From positions 186,001 through 250,000 of the forward strand of contig WACJ01000335.1 in the NCBI GenBank assembly GCA_008973525.1: a stretch of 64,000 nt of DNA, in the 5' to 3' direction. The DNA is from Stenopsyche tienmushanensis. Taxonomy: Eukaryota; Arthropoda; Insecta; Trichoptera; Stenopsychidae. Both the position numbers and the translations under genes were made by a program. The notes under the pieces were generated by a model. The model saw only the letters and a program-made list of their open reading frames with translations. It ran no database searches and was not told the DNA's origin. Positions 36,181 to 48,000 of the stretch are shown piece after piece; position 1 is the first letter of the stretch; the number at the start of each line of letters is the position of its first letter.

Positions 36181-36689
36181 ATCTTCTATTTATCTACCTA
36201 GATTCCCGTGAAGCAAGCAAGATTATCCACCCACTTTTCATCTCTTAATTAAGAATATGATTCACTCGCTGTTATCAAATGCTCTTATTTTGGGCAAGAG
36301 ATCCATACATTTCGCTACACATTTAGCACGGCTATGCCATATTGCATCCATATATAATAATAGTTCTTCTGGCAATGTCCGGAACCTGCGCCTTTACGAA
36401 CCGCTTCTGCGAATAGATTGAACTAATTTGAATGCGGCATTTATCACGTCGTTTGAATTCAATGTCAGTTCGTTAGACCTGTTCATTTTTACGGAGCGTT
36501 CACATCGCGATGCTAATCAATATCCAAGGGCTTCGTCATTTGTAATTATTATCCTGTCGTTGATATGTACCTTCATCTGATCGTACGTATGGGTTAAAAG
36601 CCTTAAATGCGTCGACTCGAGCGGTGATGCTAAAGGTCAGAAAACTCTCTTAACACCTTACGTGCGGGAAAACTGCGCGCTTTTGTCCA

Positions 36690-36905
36690 TAGTCTCTATG
36701 ATTGGTGAGCTAATTTTAAATCGAATTAAACATAGATGTCCACCATTTATCGTCCACACAAATCCACTTTTCTCTCGTGACCGCGCAGCGTGAGTGAAGC
36801 TTGTATATCAATAAATGAACCCTAACACTGTTGATAGCACACAATATTCGTTAATTTCTTCGCGTATACATAAACAATACGCATTCTTGTTGTGCATAAC
36901 ATGCC
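36690..36905 (+). mobile_element. TTAA-family element, copy 8
   Basis: Left side CTATGATTGGTGAGCTAATT, CACACAAATCCACTTTTCTC, core CCGCGCAGCGTGAGTGAAGC, AATAAATGAACCCTAACACT, GCACACAATATTCG. The TA-flanked element at 36913 follows and may be inserted in it. Confidence 0.68.
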
Positions 36906-36910
36906 CTAAG

Positions 36911-37315
36911 TACACTTGGGTCTGTTTTTATGCGAATTTAAAGTTATGCGGTTCTCAAAAATAGTGGAAAAAGATCTAAAATTAACACTAGTGCAAGTTA
37001 CAACCGTTATAATGTGTATATAGAGCGATGGGCGAACGGAATTGTTTTTAAATCCGGCAACTCTTCTCAAAGGCTTAAGATCGAGTAAAATAGACTTTAG
37101 TATAACAATTTTGAGATAAATATGTATTGTGTATTTATTTATTTTTTTATGCGATTTTTCATACATTCTATCACATCGATTTGAAGTTATGCGGTTTTTA
37201 ATAATAACGGAACCTATTCCTTATTTTTCCATGTAGGTAGTCTTTTTTATGCAATTTTTTTTATATGCGACTCCTCGTGGAACGTATCTATCGCATGAAA
37301 ACAGACCTAAGTGTA
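36911..37315. mobile_element. TA-flanked MITE with mariner-like layout (401 bp)
   Basis: TA (36911-36912) and TA (37314-37315) flank inverted ends CACTTGGGTCTGTTTTTATG and, on the other strand, CACTTAGGTCTGTTTTCATG. The interior repeats TATGCGATTTTT and AAGTTATGCGG. No coding capacity. TA duplication plus inverted ends point to the Tc1/mariner superfamily. Confidence 0.75.
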
Positions 37316-39195
37316 TATACAACAGCTGACATAGAACATGTGCTTCCCGTGCGTGATGTGTTAAGGTGGCGGCGATGGAGCTCAGGAGTTCTTCTGCGGC
37401 AGTTCGAGGTCCAACACTCGATGTCCTTGATTGTGGTGCGTGGAAAACAAGCGACGTGTGCCGATTTTTCGGCCACGTCCTGTTTTAAGCTCGCGTTTCG
37501 AATAAATTAGACCCGTTCGCCAAACTAGTCATCAACTCTTGCTTTTCTGAGATGCAATTTCAAAATGGCAAAGAGCAGATTGCATCATCGGAGAAAACTC
37601 ATTAAAACTTTCTCGAATCCCAAATACCAAATGCGTTCGCAAAAAATCGCATCCGATGTGGTAGGTCATCAATGTCGAATATCGCCAAATCTCGCGAAGA
37701 CGATGTGATCAGAATTGGGTACAATATTGGACCATCTTCTGGAGTTGCTTCGTTTTTGCGCTGCAAGAAAAAGTTCAAACAGAATGCTCGTTACGGAGTC
37801 TCTTTGTGTATATTTTTTGGCCTTATGCCATTTCGATTAGGTGTTTTTCTTGGGGTTACGTTTTGGAAGTAGCTTTTCAGCGAATTGCAATCTGTAATGT
37901 TAAGCCATGCTGCTTTTTGTACGCATTGCGAAGAATTTTATCTGAAATTAACTCAATGCTGCTGAAGGTTATCGCTTTATCAGATTTTTGCTACTATTTT
38001 GCAGTCCATAGCGAAAACTCGTATCTGATGTTCTTCGCGTCGGGGTTTGCACTCGTCAGCGTGTCCATCCTCATGGCGAAGATCTTCTGAAGAGTGTTTT
38101 TTCAAATATGTCTGTATATTGTATATTTAATCAACTGTCTCCGCTTGCTTGACATTGAGAGTTCGCAACATCCTGTTTTTTCTTCTTTGGACCATGCCAA
38201 CGATTTATTATAATCGGAGACGGTCGGTCGTCAACTCTTTGGCATTTGTTGGTACTAATTTTTTCATTCTTTCTGTCTTATTGGAATTGATCCAAGTCTT
38301 CCTCGTGCGAATTTGTCATCGCATTTTACTATGATCTTACATACTACGTTTAAACGATATTCAGTATGTCTTTCACGTTGAAAAGATTAACGTTAATTGA
38401 TGGAAGTAGAAATAATGTTTCTTATGTACCAAAAAAAAAAAAACCATAGATCTGTTTCTGGACCATCAAATCCCGCATTCATATTAGAATCTTAGAACTT
38501 AGGTTCCTGTAAATGCAACACAAACCTTCAGGGTTTACAACAGCTGTATTGAATCAGATTTTGAATTAAATAGTCCACTACTGAAAGATGTTCTCAATAG
38601 CGATAATTATAATCCTTATATACATTTTTTCTGGTGGCCAAAGATCAATGGGAGCTCAAATTCCACGAAGATTTGATTAAAAAAATTCCAACCGAAACAA
38701 TATCTATGCAGCCACATTAATATTTACATTTTTTTTCTTAAAAATATTACAAACATTTAGGAATCTGTTAGAACTTTTTTTTAAGACTGCAAAGGGTTAA
38801 AATACATATAATTTGCCAATAAATAGATTGGAAAATGTTACGCAATAATATGTTACGATAATGAGACAGAAGCATAGTTATTCAATTACAAGTAGCAATG
38901 TTACCTAATGAAGACATTGAGACATTCGGAAACTCGTTTCATATCCTATATGAAGACAGTGTACTAGATTTAACAAAATTGACACGCCATGTAATTTGGC
39001 CGTCTTTCAAGATACCCAAATAAACTGTTCAATTTCGTTCTTTCTGCTTATTTTTCAAGTTCTTCATTTCAAATTTCGGTTGATCTTTCATTTGACCACT
39101 TTACTCTATTGGAAATCGTTCTGGTTATCAGTCCAGTGGTGGGAGTCGCCAGAAGTCGTTCGAAAGACGTTCTTCCCGCAGGTAGATCGCTCGTC
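37316..39195. other. Intergenic DNA with unassigned frames
   Basis: Frames of 60-95 codons at 37265-38334, partly open on the minus strand too (38090-37920). No motif can be named. A poly-A tract lies near 38431. Confidence 0.3.
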
Positions 39196-39395
39196 ATCAA
39201 TAAAGAAATCAGTTAAAGACTGATTCTATTTGGCACGCGTCTGCTTTCATCCCACTGCATGGCTTCGTTGTGGTCCGAGAGCAGAACGGACCCGCGTGGG
39301 AGCGCAATCATCCTGACGAACATGTGAGAGCGGGGAACGACACTCTGCTCTAAGAGTGCTCCCGCTCCACTACGTAACATTGGTGTCAGAAACGA
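39196..39395 (+). mobile_element. Probable LTR end and primer-binding site
   Basis: AATAAAG near 39200, then a GC-richer tract, ends at TACGTAACAT and is followed by TGGTGTCAGAAACGACGGG. TGGTGTCAGAA just after an LTR is a common primer-binding site in insect Ty3/gypsy-type elements. No gag follows on this strand. The second LTR is not seen. Confidence 0.4.
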
Positions 39396-40290
39396 CGGGT
39401 CATTAAGAGGCCGACAACGCGCGTCGTAGTAGCTGAAAATTCGTACAGCACCCACTTATACCATAGAAATAGCAACAATTATATTACTCAATCACGATCA
39501 ATCTATGATTAATTGAGATTTTGAATCTTCATATGTAACTATGCAATATGTAATTTTGCTAGAACAAGAATTGACAATTTTTAATAAATGTCGATTCGGA
39601 TCCTTGTTGCCAGGAAATGCTGATAATTTGAAAATACAGCTAAATTAATTATTGCGAATGAGATTTCTTGTCGATGATCAGATCTACTGACATATAATCA
39701 GCGTCCACCAGTTCCAAATGATCCACAAACTGAGGCACCTTACTGACTCAGCGACATTTTTTCTGTAGTCTGCATAAGTGGGACATCGCGTCCTGCCACG
39801 CGTCACTTGCCATCCGGCAATTTTCGTCAGCTACCAAGTTGCCATTACATCTGGCCATTTGCCAAATCGAAGCGATCTGCGAGAAGATTTCATTTCTTCT
39901 TCAGTCGATCCATCGTCAGCGAATTGACTCGCCGACTACTTTCGATCGTCGCCTTCCGTTAGCTCCACGAACGAAATGTGCACCCGGACATCCGAATACA
40001 TAGTTTGCGATCGTATGATGTAAATTGCATTTTTGGCAAGGGTCCTGGACTTCCTCGCCGTGGGCGGCATGCATAGCAATCAGCCCGACGTGGGAAGCAG
40101 CGCAACGAATCGATGCATTGTGACATTGCACTTGCAAGCTTCGGTCAAGGTGCGTCGTTGCACTAAAGAACGCTTCCGATCCGGAGCGAAATTCAATCGA
40201 TCCTTGTCTGGAGATATCCCCTGTGATACCACAAGGTGAGCGTATACAAGTGCGAATTGAAGATGGACTGTTAATAGCATCATTTTTCAT
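39396..40290 (-). other. Unassigned stretch, possible retroelement gag relic
   Basis: The minus frame at 40290-39916 (124 codons) includes CQKCNLHH, then C, then GANGRRR. The Cys/His spacing faintly recalls the zinc-binding end of some gypsy gag proteins. The orientation is opposite to the primer-binding site at 39381, so the two do not belong to one intact element. 39396-39715 shows nothing. Confidence 0.25.
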
Positions 40291-40291
40291 T

Positions 40292-40770
40292 TCATCAAAA
40301 TTCCCGATTTCCCGACAAATTATTTATTTCCATCGCTGCAGATGAATACTTACATACTATAATACTTTGATGTGATTCGTAATTATATTATGGAGGAATA
40401 CAAAAATTCTGAAGCCCGTATCTATTATATTTCATATCGATATTCCCATAATTAGAGTCGAGGTGTAGTAAATACATCACCGGTAGGGAGAGGTTAATAT
40501 AACAATTTGATATGTACTGTATATATATATATATATTAGACAGTTACTAGGCATCGCATAAGCTCGCCAATTATTAGTTACGCCACTGTTTCCAAGCGTT
40601 CTGATTTCGGCGGAAATGTCTCGATTTATTAGTCTGTAATCGTGCTGGTGAAGTGTACGATTTCTGTTAGATAAAAATTTCAATCTTGATTTTTTTGGGA
40701 TTATATTTACTAATCCCAGGATTGATGAGCACCTAAAACTGTCCGGGATCCCGGAATTGGATTCCCTAGT
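40292..40770 (+). repeat. CCCGGGAT-ended dispersed repeat, copy 6
   Basis: From CCCGATTTCCCGACAAATTA to CTGTCCGGGATCCCGGAATT and GGATTCCC. It contains CACCGGTAGGGAG and the CGCCACTGTTTCCAAGCG junction, with TA repeats near 40520. Confidence 0.75.
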
Positions 40771-40771
40771 G

Positions 40772-40870
40772 AGGACCGTCGCAGCGTATATGAAGCTTGT
40801 ACATAAATAAATAAACACTGTTGATATAACACAATATTCGGTCATTTCTTTAAGTAAATCGATTTAGGAC
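40772..40870 (+). mobile_element. TTAA-family element, subtype B, copy 3
   Basis: GAGGACCGTCGCAGCGTATA, GCTTGTACATAAATAAATAA and ACACAATATTCGGTCATTTC. It lies directly beside the CCCGGGAT repeat. Confidence 0.62.
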
Positions 40871-43044
40871 GTATATTATTTATTTAATTTGAAATCAATT
40901 GCGTCATTCTAGCAGAACTATTGTTGTTGCACAACGTTTTGTCTTGGAAACTGTTTACGTATTTGCGACCTATTTCGAATTAATCTCGATCCAAGTTATC
41001 CGTAGCATTAAATTGGTTATTTTCGCTGGAATGGAATTCCGCTTGTAAACAAACATATTATTTATCAATATGCATAAACATAATAGAATCGTATCGAATG
41101 CGTGGGCTTGTTTACTATGCGTTTCTATTTTTTAGCCGAGGTGTGGGTTCATTCTGATGTTTGATGATGGGTTATATTCGGACCGAAATACAACGATCAT
41201 CATCGACAGCTCTCGACGCACTGGACATGGCAACCTTTCGTTTGTTCATCGCGCCGCATCACCTGACCCAATCCAGGCTCTCAAACAACGCTCTTTATAT
41301 TCGTCCAAAGGAGCAAATATTTATGTGAATGTTAATATTTCCTCATTCATTGCGCCGTTGTGGTAAACAGCGTTGTTTATCCGCGATGAATGATTCAACT
41401 TTGTCGATGATAACAATAACAGGTTATATAAGCTGCGAGACTCATTCAGTAATTACGATTGCTGATATCTCGTCAGCTGTTTTATCTTCATTGTAAAGAA
41501 CCAGTCGACGAACAACTGTTTTTCGCGCGGGAAATTCAATTTTAAATATGATAATCGTATGCATACTTCACAATCCTGTCGCTTTGCTCGGCACGCTCGC
41601 TTTTTTCTCATACAGAGACAACTGCGCGCGCATCCAAATTTCTCCACATCTAATCTGCATCCCTCATTTTTTCATGTCTTCGCATCATCTGCGCACAAAT
41701 TGATCCGCAAATCATCGGATGCAATAAGCAGAAAGCTTAAAAACATGTTGTTTACACTAGAGTCAAGGTCTTTTTGGTACGTCCGGGACATATGCTTAAG
41801 AAATTGAACGTATATTTGTCACTGTGTCAAATAAACATGTCGTATCGCAGTTGTTTGCTCTCGCATCGACCTACTTTGGGTTGATCAAACTTTTAAACTT
41901 TTTTGCGTAGTTGAGACTTTGCAAAAAAAAAAATGAAATCGACTGTTCCACCGTTTTATATTTGCCGCTTTGCATATAGTAGGTCAAAACATCGACCGAA
42001 GAAAGTTAACAATAAGTTCATAGGACACAACATAGTTTTGGCCGATCGTTAATTGAAGCTGTAATTGTAGTCGATCAAAAGCAACAACGCGTCCATAATT
42101 CGGAGCGCTGTTTCGGCGCATTCAACGCGATATGTGACAATGTATGAAATGTCCCAATGTTTTCCCCGAAAGTTCACAATGAATCCTCAATGTTTGGCTT
42201 CTTTCAGCCGTGGAAACTATTGCATGATTACTTCAGCGTGTTAATGAATCGCATTAACGAATTGCATTAGCATTTAAAGAGTCGATGGCACATACCCGAG
42301 TGAACTGTCGTGACTCAAAATACCACTCGACTGGCAACAGTAAATGTGGCTCACGGTCAACTAAATTTTGGATCCTCGGTTTATTGACATTCTATTTATA
42401 AAGAAAATATGCATAAACAACGACGAGCCATATTTTGATTGGAGTCTCTTAGTATTTTCTGGAGTCCTCGATCATCGTCTCGCGGTCTGTGGGGCAGTTT
42501 GTCGCCTATCAGAGACGACTGTAATTCTCCAATCGCTGTACCTGTCTTGCTGGTTACGCTCGATCTTTTTAAATATTTATTTACACCTACTGAGTTATCA
42601 CGCCGATGACGTGATGAAGGTCGTGAACCTTGAACGCGAAACGTTGGACAAAAACAGCTGTGTGTGTATCGCAACATCGGCTAGCAACCCGACGATGACT
42701 CAACGGAAAGAACTCTTATCGCCGAACGCTAGCAGTCTTCCTTCCGTTCAATAAAAACAGGAAAAACGGTGCAAGTCTTTACTACGAATTTTATTGTTTT
42801 GGATCGTATGATACATCCCACTGTATAAAAGTCACATGCGATTTGATTTACGACCGTACTCATTGGGTCATGCCTATCTTTACGATGTCCATTGTCATAC
42901 TTTTTCCTAAATATCGATCGTACGATATTGTGTCATTTTGTCTAATTGTTGTTTGAGCTGCGAATATTGTACATGAGCGTGTTTTTATGATCATTAATTC
43001 TCATTCAAATTAGTATTGATAGTCTCGGACTTTAAACCATTTAG
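40871..43044. other. Intergenic DNA, mostly unassigned
   Basis: Frames at 42368-42754 and its antisense 42677-42396 have no recognisable domain. A TATA/initiator pair at 41425-41450 is listed separately. Confidence 0.3.
41425..41450 (+). promoter_or_regulatory. Possible core promoter
   Basis: TATATAAG at 41425-41432 is followed by an initiator-like ATTCAGT ending at 41450. The spacing is a few bases short of the usual 28-31. No conserved gene follows directly. It might serve a Lipin 5' exon, or be chance. Confidence 0.2.
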
Positions 43045-43130
43045 TGCCGGACAGCGATATATCGTCGTTGGGCTAAACTTGCGCAGCGTGCCATCGACGA
43101 TATATCGCTGTGTATTTGATGGTACTCTAT
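43045..43130. repeat. Short hairpin repeat with 17-bp arms
   Basis: CAGCGATATATCGTCG near 43055 pairs with CGACGATATATCGCTG near 43098 around a spacer containing TTGCGCAGCGTG. The outer sequence AACCATTTAGTGCCGGA resembles the AACCCTCTTAGCGCCGGA of the 5818 hairpin. The spacer shares the letters GCGCAGCGTG with the TTAA family core. Confidence 0.65.
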
Positions 43131-43179
43131 TTGTGAAATAACTTCATAGAATGTCTAATTAAACTCTGATTTTTTTTCT

Positions 43180-43345
43180 TAAACAATCCACACAAATCAC
43201 CGTCAGCGACAATCAACTTTTCTTTCAAGATCGCGCATCGTGAGTGAAGCTTGTATATCAATAAATGAACCTTAACACTCGAGATATTGTTGTGCCCCAT
43301 AATAGAATCACTTTTGGTACCAGACTGAGTTTTAATAGAAGATGA
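43180..43345 (+). mobile_element. TTAA-family element, copy 9, left part
   Basis: TCCACACAAATCACC, core TCGCGCATCGTGAGTGAAGC, CAATAAATGAACCTTAACAC, then the ATCACTTTTGGTACCAGACT tail as at 24280. A probable right end is at 44205-44287. Confidence 0.65.
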
Positions 43346-43520
43346 ATATTCACCTCTAAGCTATAAATTTGTTAATGTAATTATCAACACTCTATTCATA
43401 CAAAAAATAATTTTCGTCCTTGTCCTTAATAAAATCGAAATAAAGGAATAGACTGGGCATGAATGCAGCATTTCGTCTGTCAGAGACAGCACTGCAGCTA
43501 AGAATATCCAATATTCGAGT

Positions 43521-43835
43521 TAAATTCAGAAAGTAAGTGTACTAGGTTTTTATATTATTTTTTAGACAAAGTACACTTGTTGACTATTTTTTTACATAAT
43601 CGACATCGAATCATGGCACAAACTTCTTTATGCCTTCCTCAAAGAACTTTGCCTCCAGCTCCTTCCCCCACTTCAAAATCTCTTTCTGCACTTGCACGTT
43701 GATTGAAAATTTAAAGCCCGCTCCTCTTGTCAGCATTCCCCTCTTTTTGTTTTGAATGCTCCTTTTGAGTTTTTTTTTACGGTCTCACAATATCGTATTG
43801 CGTTATGGTCACAGTACACTTACTTTATGAATATG
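43521..43835 (-). mobile_element. Internally deleted mariner element with both ends
   Basis: Ends TTCAGAAAGTAAGTGTACT (left) and, on the other strand, TTCATAAAGTAAGTGTACT (right, near 43833). The minus strand inside reads QKEILKWGKELEAKFFEEGI and KKFVP, a mariner transposase C-terminus (normally FF..GI.KL..R...C). About 315 bp, so nearly all of the roughly 1.3-kb element is missing. Confidence 0.72.
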
Positions 43836-44204
43836 ACTCGTACATAAAAACAATACTATATTTGCTTTTATGCAATATTAATAATTATTATAAAATAGTG
43901 ACTAATTACCTGCGCTTGTTTCAACCAAAACAAGTTTTATATTCGGCTCGATATTTGACAGCGCAACCCGAAGTTCTCGGTCAAGATCTTTTAAGCACGA
44001 TCGCTTTTCATTTTTAATTAATACAAGAGTTGAAAAACTTTGCTCGCATGAATATGTCGTCGAAAATGGAAGTAGTATTAGGATGGAAATTCAGAAAACA
44101 TCTAATGGAATTGTCTTATTTGGCCCAAGGCATACCGGTTGCGGAGCACTGCTTTACAGCACAAACTTGTCATCGATGTACGAGTATGTGATGAGATTCA
44201 CTAA
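43836..44204. other. Intergenic DNA, nothing recognised
   Basis: No supported feature. Confidence 0.3.
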
Positions 44205-44287
44205 TCTTCGCACTTGATATGCGAAAATGCTCTTTATGTCACTCGAATTCGATCGCATATGTGCGCGATTACTAATCAACGTATTAA
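44205..44287 (+). repeat. TTAA-family right end
   Basis: ATTCACTAATCTTCGCAC, CGCATATGTGCGCGATTACT and AATCAACG, followed by TATTAA with TTAA at 44284-44287. Same right-end organisation as at 16142 and 31968. Confidence 0.6.
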
Positions 44288-45065
44288 GAGGGATAAATCG
44301 AGCTTCAAGTATTGTGAAAACATGTACATTAGCATATTACCATGCGATAAAATGATTTTTGCGTCGGAGATTCTTGGAGGAATCGGATACAGTGAATCAT
44401 TCGGCGTATTTTCGCTTCTTTTCCCCGGCGGAATTCGATTAAAGGTACAATAAATTTAATTCAGCGTTCGAGGAAGCTATTTGTCTGGCGAAATTTTGGG
44501 ATCGGAATCCTCAGTTACGAGTTGCCAATTTTTTTCGACGAAAAAGTGGAGCATTGCCAGGTGAAATTCTGGTGTGCCAATATTTATTTCTTCTCGAACG
44601 CGGTCTGTCATATTTGCGGTCTAGATTTTTGTATTCTTCGACTCGATTGGCATAGGTCATTTTCGCATTCTAAATGGGATTTTAGCTCGATTCTCGGAGC
44701 GCTCGAAAATGTCTGGGTTCGTGAACCCAAATGTCGTATATTTAGAGTGCCACGTATCGACGCGCTTTGAAGAATTATGGCGTCTTGCTTTATTCTGAAC
44801 CATCCGATTAATCGAATTCTCACAGTGTACATAGTGTCTGATGGTTGTTTTCTTTTTTGTTTCAGGATTTGAAAAGCGACGCTCGCCTGAAAATGGAGAG
44901 GCAGTTCGCGTTTATTTAGTGCGAAGTGCATTTTCTTCAGGGGTGTATAGTACAATGGATATAATATAAGACGATCGTTGAAATATATATACTGTGAACA
45001 CTTTCTGCGCCGAATTCGGTGCATTTGTTTGACTTAACTAGTGGAATTATACAAAAAACGCCAAC
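44288..45065 (+). promoter_or_regulatory. Upstream region and probable 5' UTR of Lipin
   Basis: A pyrimidine tract followed by TTTGTTTCAG near 44865 looks like a splice acceptor. The sequence from there to the ATG could be the exon carrying the 5' UTR, with the true promoter further upstream. No other conserved coding frame is seen. Confidence 0.35.
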
Positions 45066-48000
45066 ATGTCTATGCAATATTTTGGCAAAGTGATCAACAA
45101 CGTGAAGGAGTTTTACAATGAGATCAACGCTGCTACCCTTACCGGTGCAATCGACGTGGTGGTCGTGGAACAAGTCGATGGAACATTCACTTGTTCGCCG
45201 TTTCACGTCAGATTCGGAAAATTGGGAGTGCTCAGAAGCCGTTTCAAAGTGGTAAGTTCATTTATTGAATCGAAATTGCAGCATCTTCTACAAGCTATAT
45301 TATTTAGGCCATCTGCACAGCAGCTGAGATAAATTCTTCTTATTCTTAATTTCGAACATCATGTAATACAGGAAATTTGTTTTACATGTGGAGTTCATTG
45401 TTCGCATTCCCACAAATCGGATGAGATAACAAATTTAAGAGCAATCATCTGATTCTTTCTCCTAACGTAACTATGACATCATAGTCGATAGTACCGCGTA
45501 CATCACGGTTAATGCACCTTATTTATCTATTACACAACTATACACAGCTTTTTAAACGGATAAAATGTTCGAGTGGTGAGACCTCTAAAACTTTCACTTT
45601 GCAAACTGAACGCAAATATATTAATTACGGGAGGCAGCGACATTATTTGTGTAACTATTCCTAAAAAGATGACGTTATAAGTAAATATAAAGGCAGTCTA
45701 CCACAATGATGTTGTTTTGTTGTTGAAATTTTATTAAAAATAAAATATTGTTTTTATAAAAATTGACTGAACTCGGCTAGCTACGCCATTGGACACCTTA
45801 CACGTGCTTCCGACCGGATAATGATTCTCGAAGAATCGAAACATCCTACAGCGGATGCGATGGCCCAGATCCCAGTTCTTCTTGCTTGCCGTCATGCTGT
45901 GGACCATATTGTCGACGTTGAGCCTGGCTACCCCGAGTGCTTGTTTTAGCGTGTTTTTCTGGAGTGTCCAAGCACAGTCAGTGATGGTGTGTTCGGCATC
46001 GTCGATCTCCGCTTGGCAATCCGCTTCAGGTACGCACTGAAACATCCGTGTCCAGTGAGCACCTGAGTCAAGCGGTATGTCGTTTCACCGTGTTTTCGGG
46101 CCCTCCACCGGCTTACGACCAGGTGGGTCCAACTTCCCTTACTGGACTGATCCCATCTCTGCTGCCAGGCTTCCTTCAGTTTCTGGTCATGCTCGTTGTG
46201 GTTTTTGGATCTTCGAAGTCCAAGGCCCTCTTTTTTGCTTGGAGGTCCAGCGGGGGGATTTCAGCGATCACAAGCACCGCTTCTTCAGATACTGTTCTAT
46301 ATGCTGCGGTGACTCGGAGCACTCCTCTGCCGTTAAACCCTTGCCAGCTTCTTTCTGTATATTTCATGTTCTTCGCTTTTCAGCGCAACGCAAACTACTT
46401 GTAGACAAAAAAAAACAACATTATAGATTGTAATTTAACCCCTAAAGGAGTACTATCCCAGGGCCTGGGACCCCCCCCCCCCCCACTATTCAGTGCTTAT
46501 TTACAATTGACTCTGCCTCGAATTGAAGATTGTCTTACGCTGATAGAAGCTGACAGAAAGTAATTACTAACTTAAAAAACCAACCTTATTAATATTTAAT
46601 TAGGGCGTATCACATGAACGTTCGGAATTCGTAGCTGAGAATTAAAACGCCATATCTTTTACAAAACAATTCATTCAATCAAAATAATATCCATTCTTGC
46701 GACCTTCTGACAATTCATGCGACACACATTTATTCAGCTTTTTAACACAAGCAAGTGCTCGAAAACAATACGAATGACACTTTCAAAGAGTCGAACCTGT
46801 AAAATATTACTCAGAATCTTTCTCAATCACGGTGGATCATTGACTAATTGAAAATTCGAATCTTCATATGGTACCGTTTAATATTTATAGGTTGATCTCG
46901 AATTAAATGGAGAACCGCTCAGCATTCACATGAAACTTGGAGAGTCTGGGGAAGCATTTTTTGTAGAAGAGACGCCCGAAGATGAAATGGAATCTTCAGC
47001 ACATCTTGCTACTTCTCCGATTCCCGACAATGGTTTCTCTCTATATCAAGAGCAAAAATTACCACCCAGGCGTGCATCTGTGGAGTTTTCTCTTGACAAA
47101 TATCAGAATCAAGTCTCCGATTTCAGCCATAGGAGGTATTTATTTTCTGTCGTAAAATTAATATTAAAGAAAATATTTCAGTTAATTGAGTTTCTTTTCC
47201 AGATACACTGACGGTCAAAATGCCATGAAAGCTAGCAGTGCAGCTCAAAAACGCGAATATCAAATGCTGAACGACGAGTTCATGTATGATTACAATCCAT
47301 CGCAAATAAGTCAAGAGCAAGATCTCTTCATTATGGACGATCTGGCGCCAACGGATGGTAAAACTGAAGAGGAGAAGACATCGTCGATGGCGAAAACGTT
47401 CCGCGCCGAAGAAGTAAAGGACGAAGAGAGTCGGGCGAAAGATGTCGTCAGAAAAATAAGCATCAATAATGACTTCAGACCTATATCCGTTGCCAAGGAA
47501 GAACCCTCGATCCCGACGGTCGTCGAGGGTAAGAACCTTCCGGAAGAACTACCGGTTCAGCAGCAAGTCGAAGAGACACCGAAGCCGCAGAATAACGGCA
47601 ACAACAAAAAGAAGAAGAAGACCAAAAAGTCTGGATCTAAAAAGAAGAACGCAGCGTTGCGGAAGTCTTCTTGCAGCTCAAACGATTATTCTAGTCAATC
47701 CGAAGTCATCAATTCGGAAGTGTGCGAAGTGGAGAAGCCCGTCGAAAGGCCCGTCGCCGAACCACTGGGCGATGAAGATCTATTCAAGAACACGTCTTTC
47801 ACCATGACTAATGCAATCCAAGATCATTTCTTCAGCGACACTGATGTTCAAATGTCGACACAGAGGTATTTCATATTGCACGTATAATCAATCTCATTTT
47901 CAATTTTGAACATTTCGGATTAATGCGAATCTTACATTTCAGAAGGAACGGCTCCCGTCCGGGAAGTCCCGTTCAATCGGACTCTGAGCTTGAATTGGCT

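Noticed and set aside
46048..46433. Two 118-codon plus-strand frames in Lipin intron 1
   Set aside because: They are shadows of the R1-like element that reads on the minus strand.
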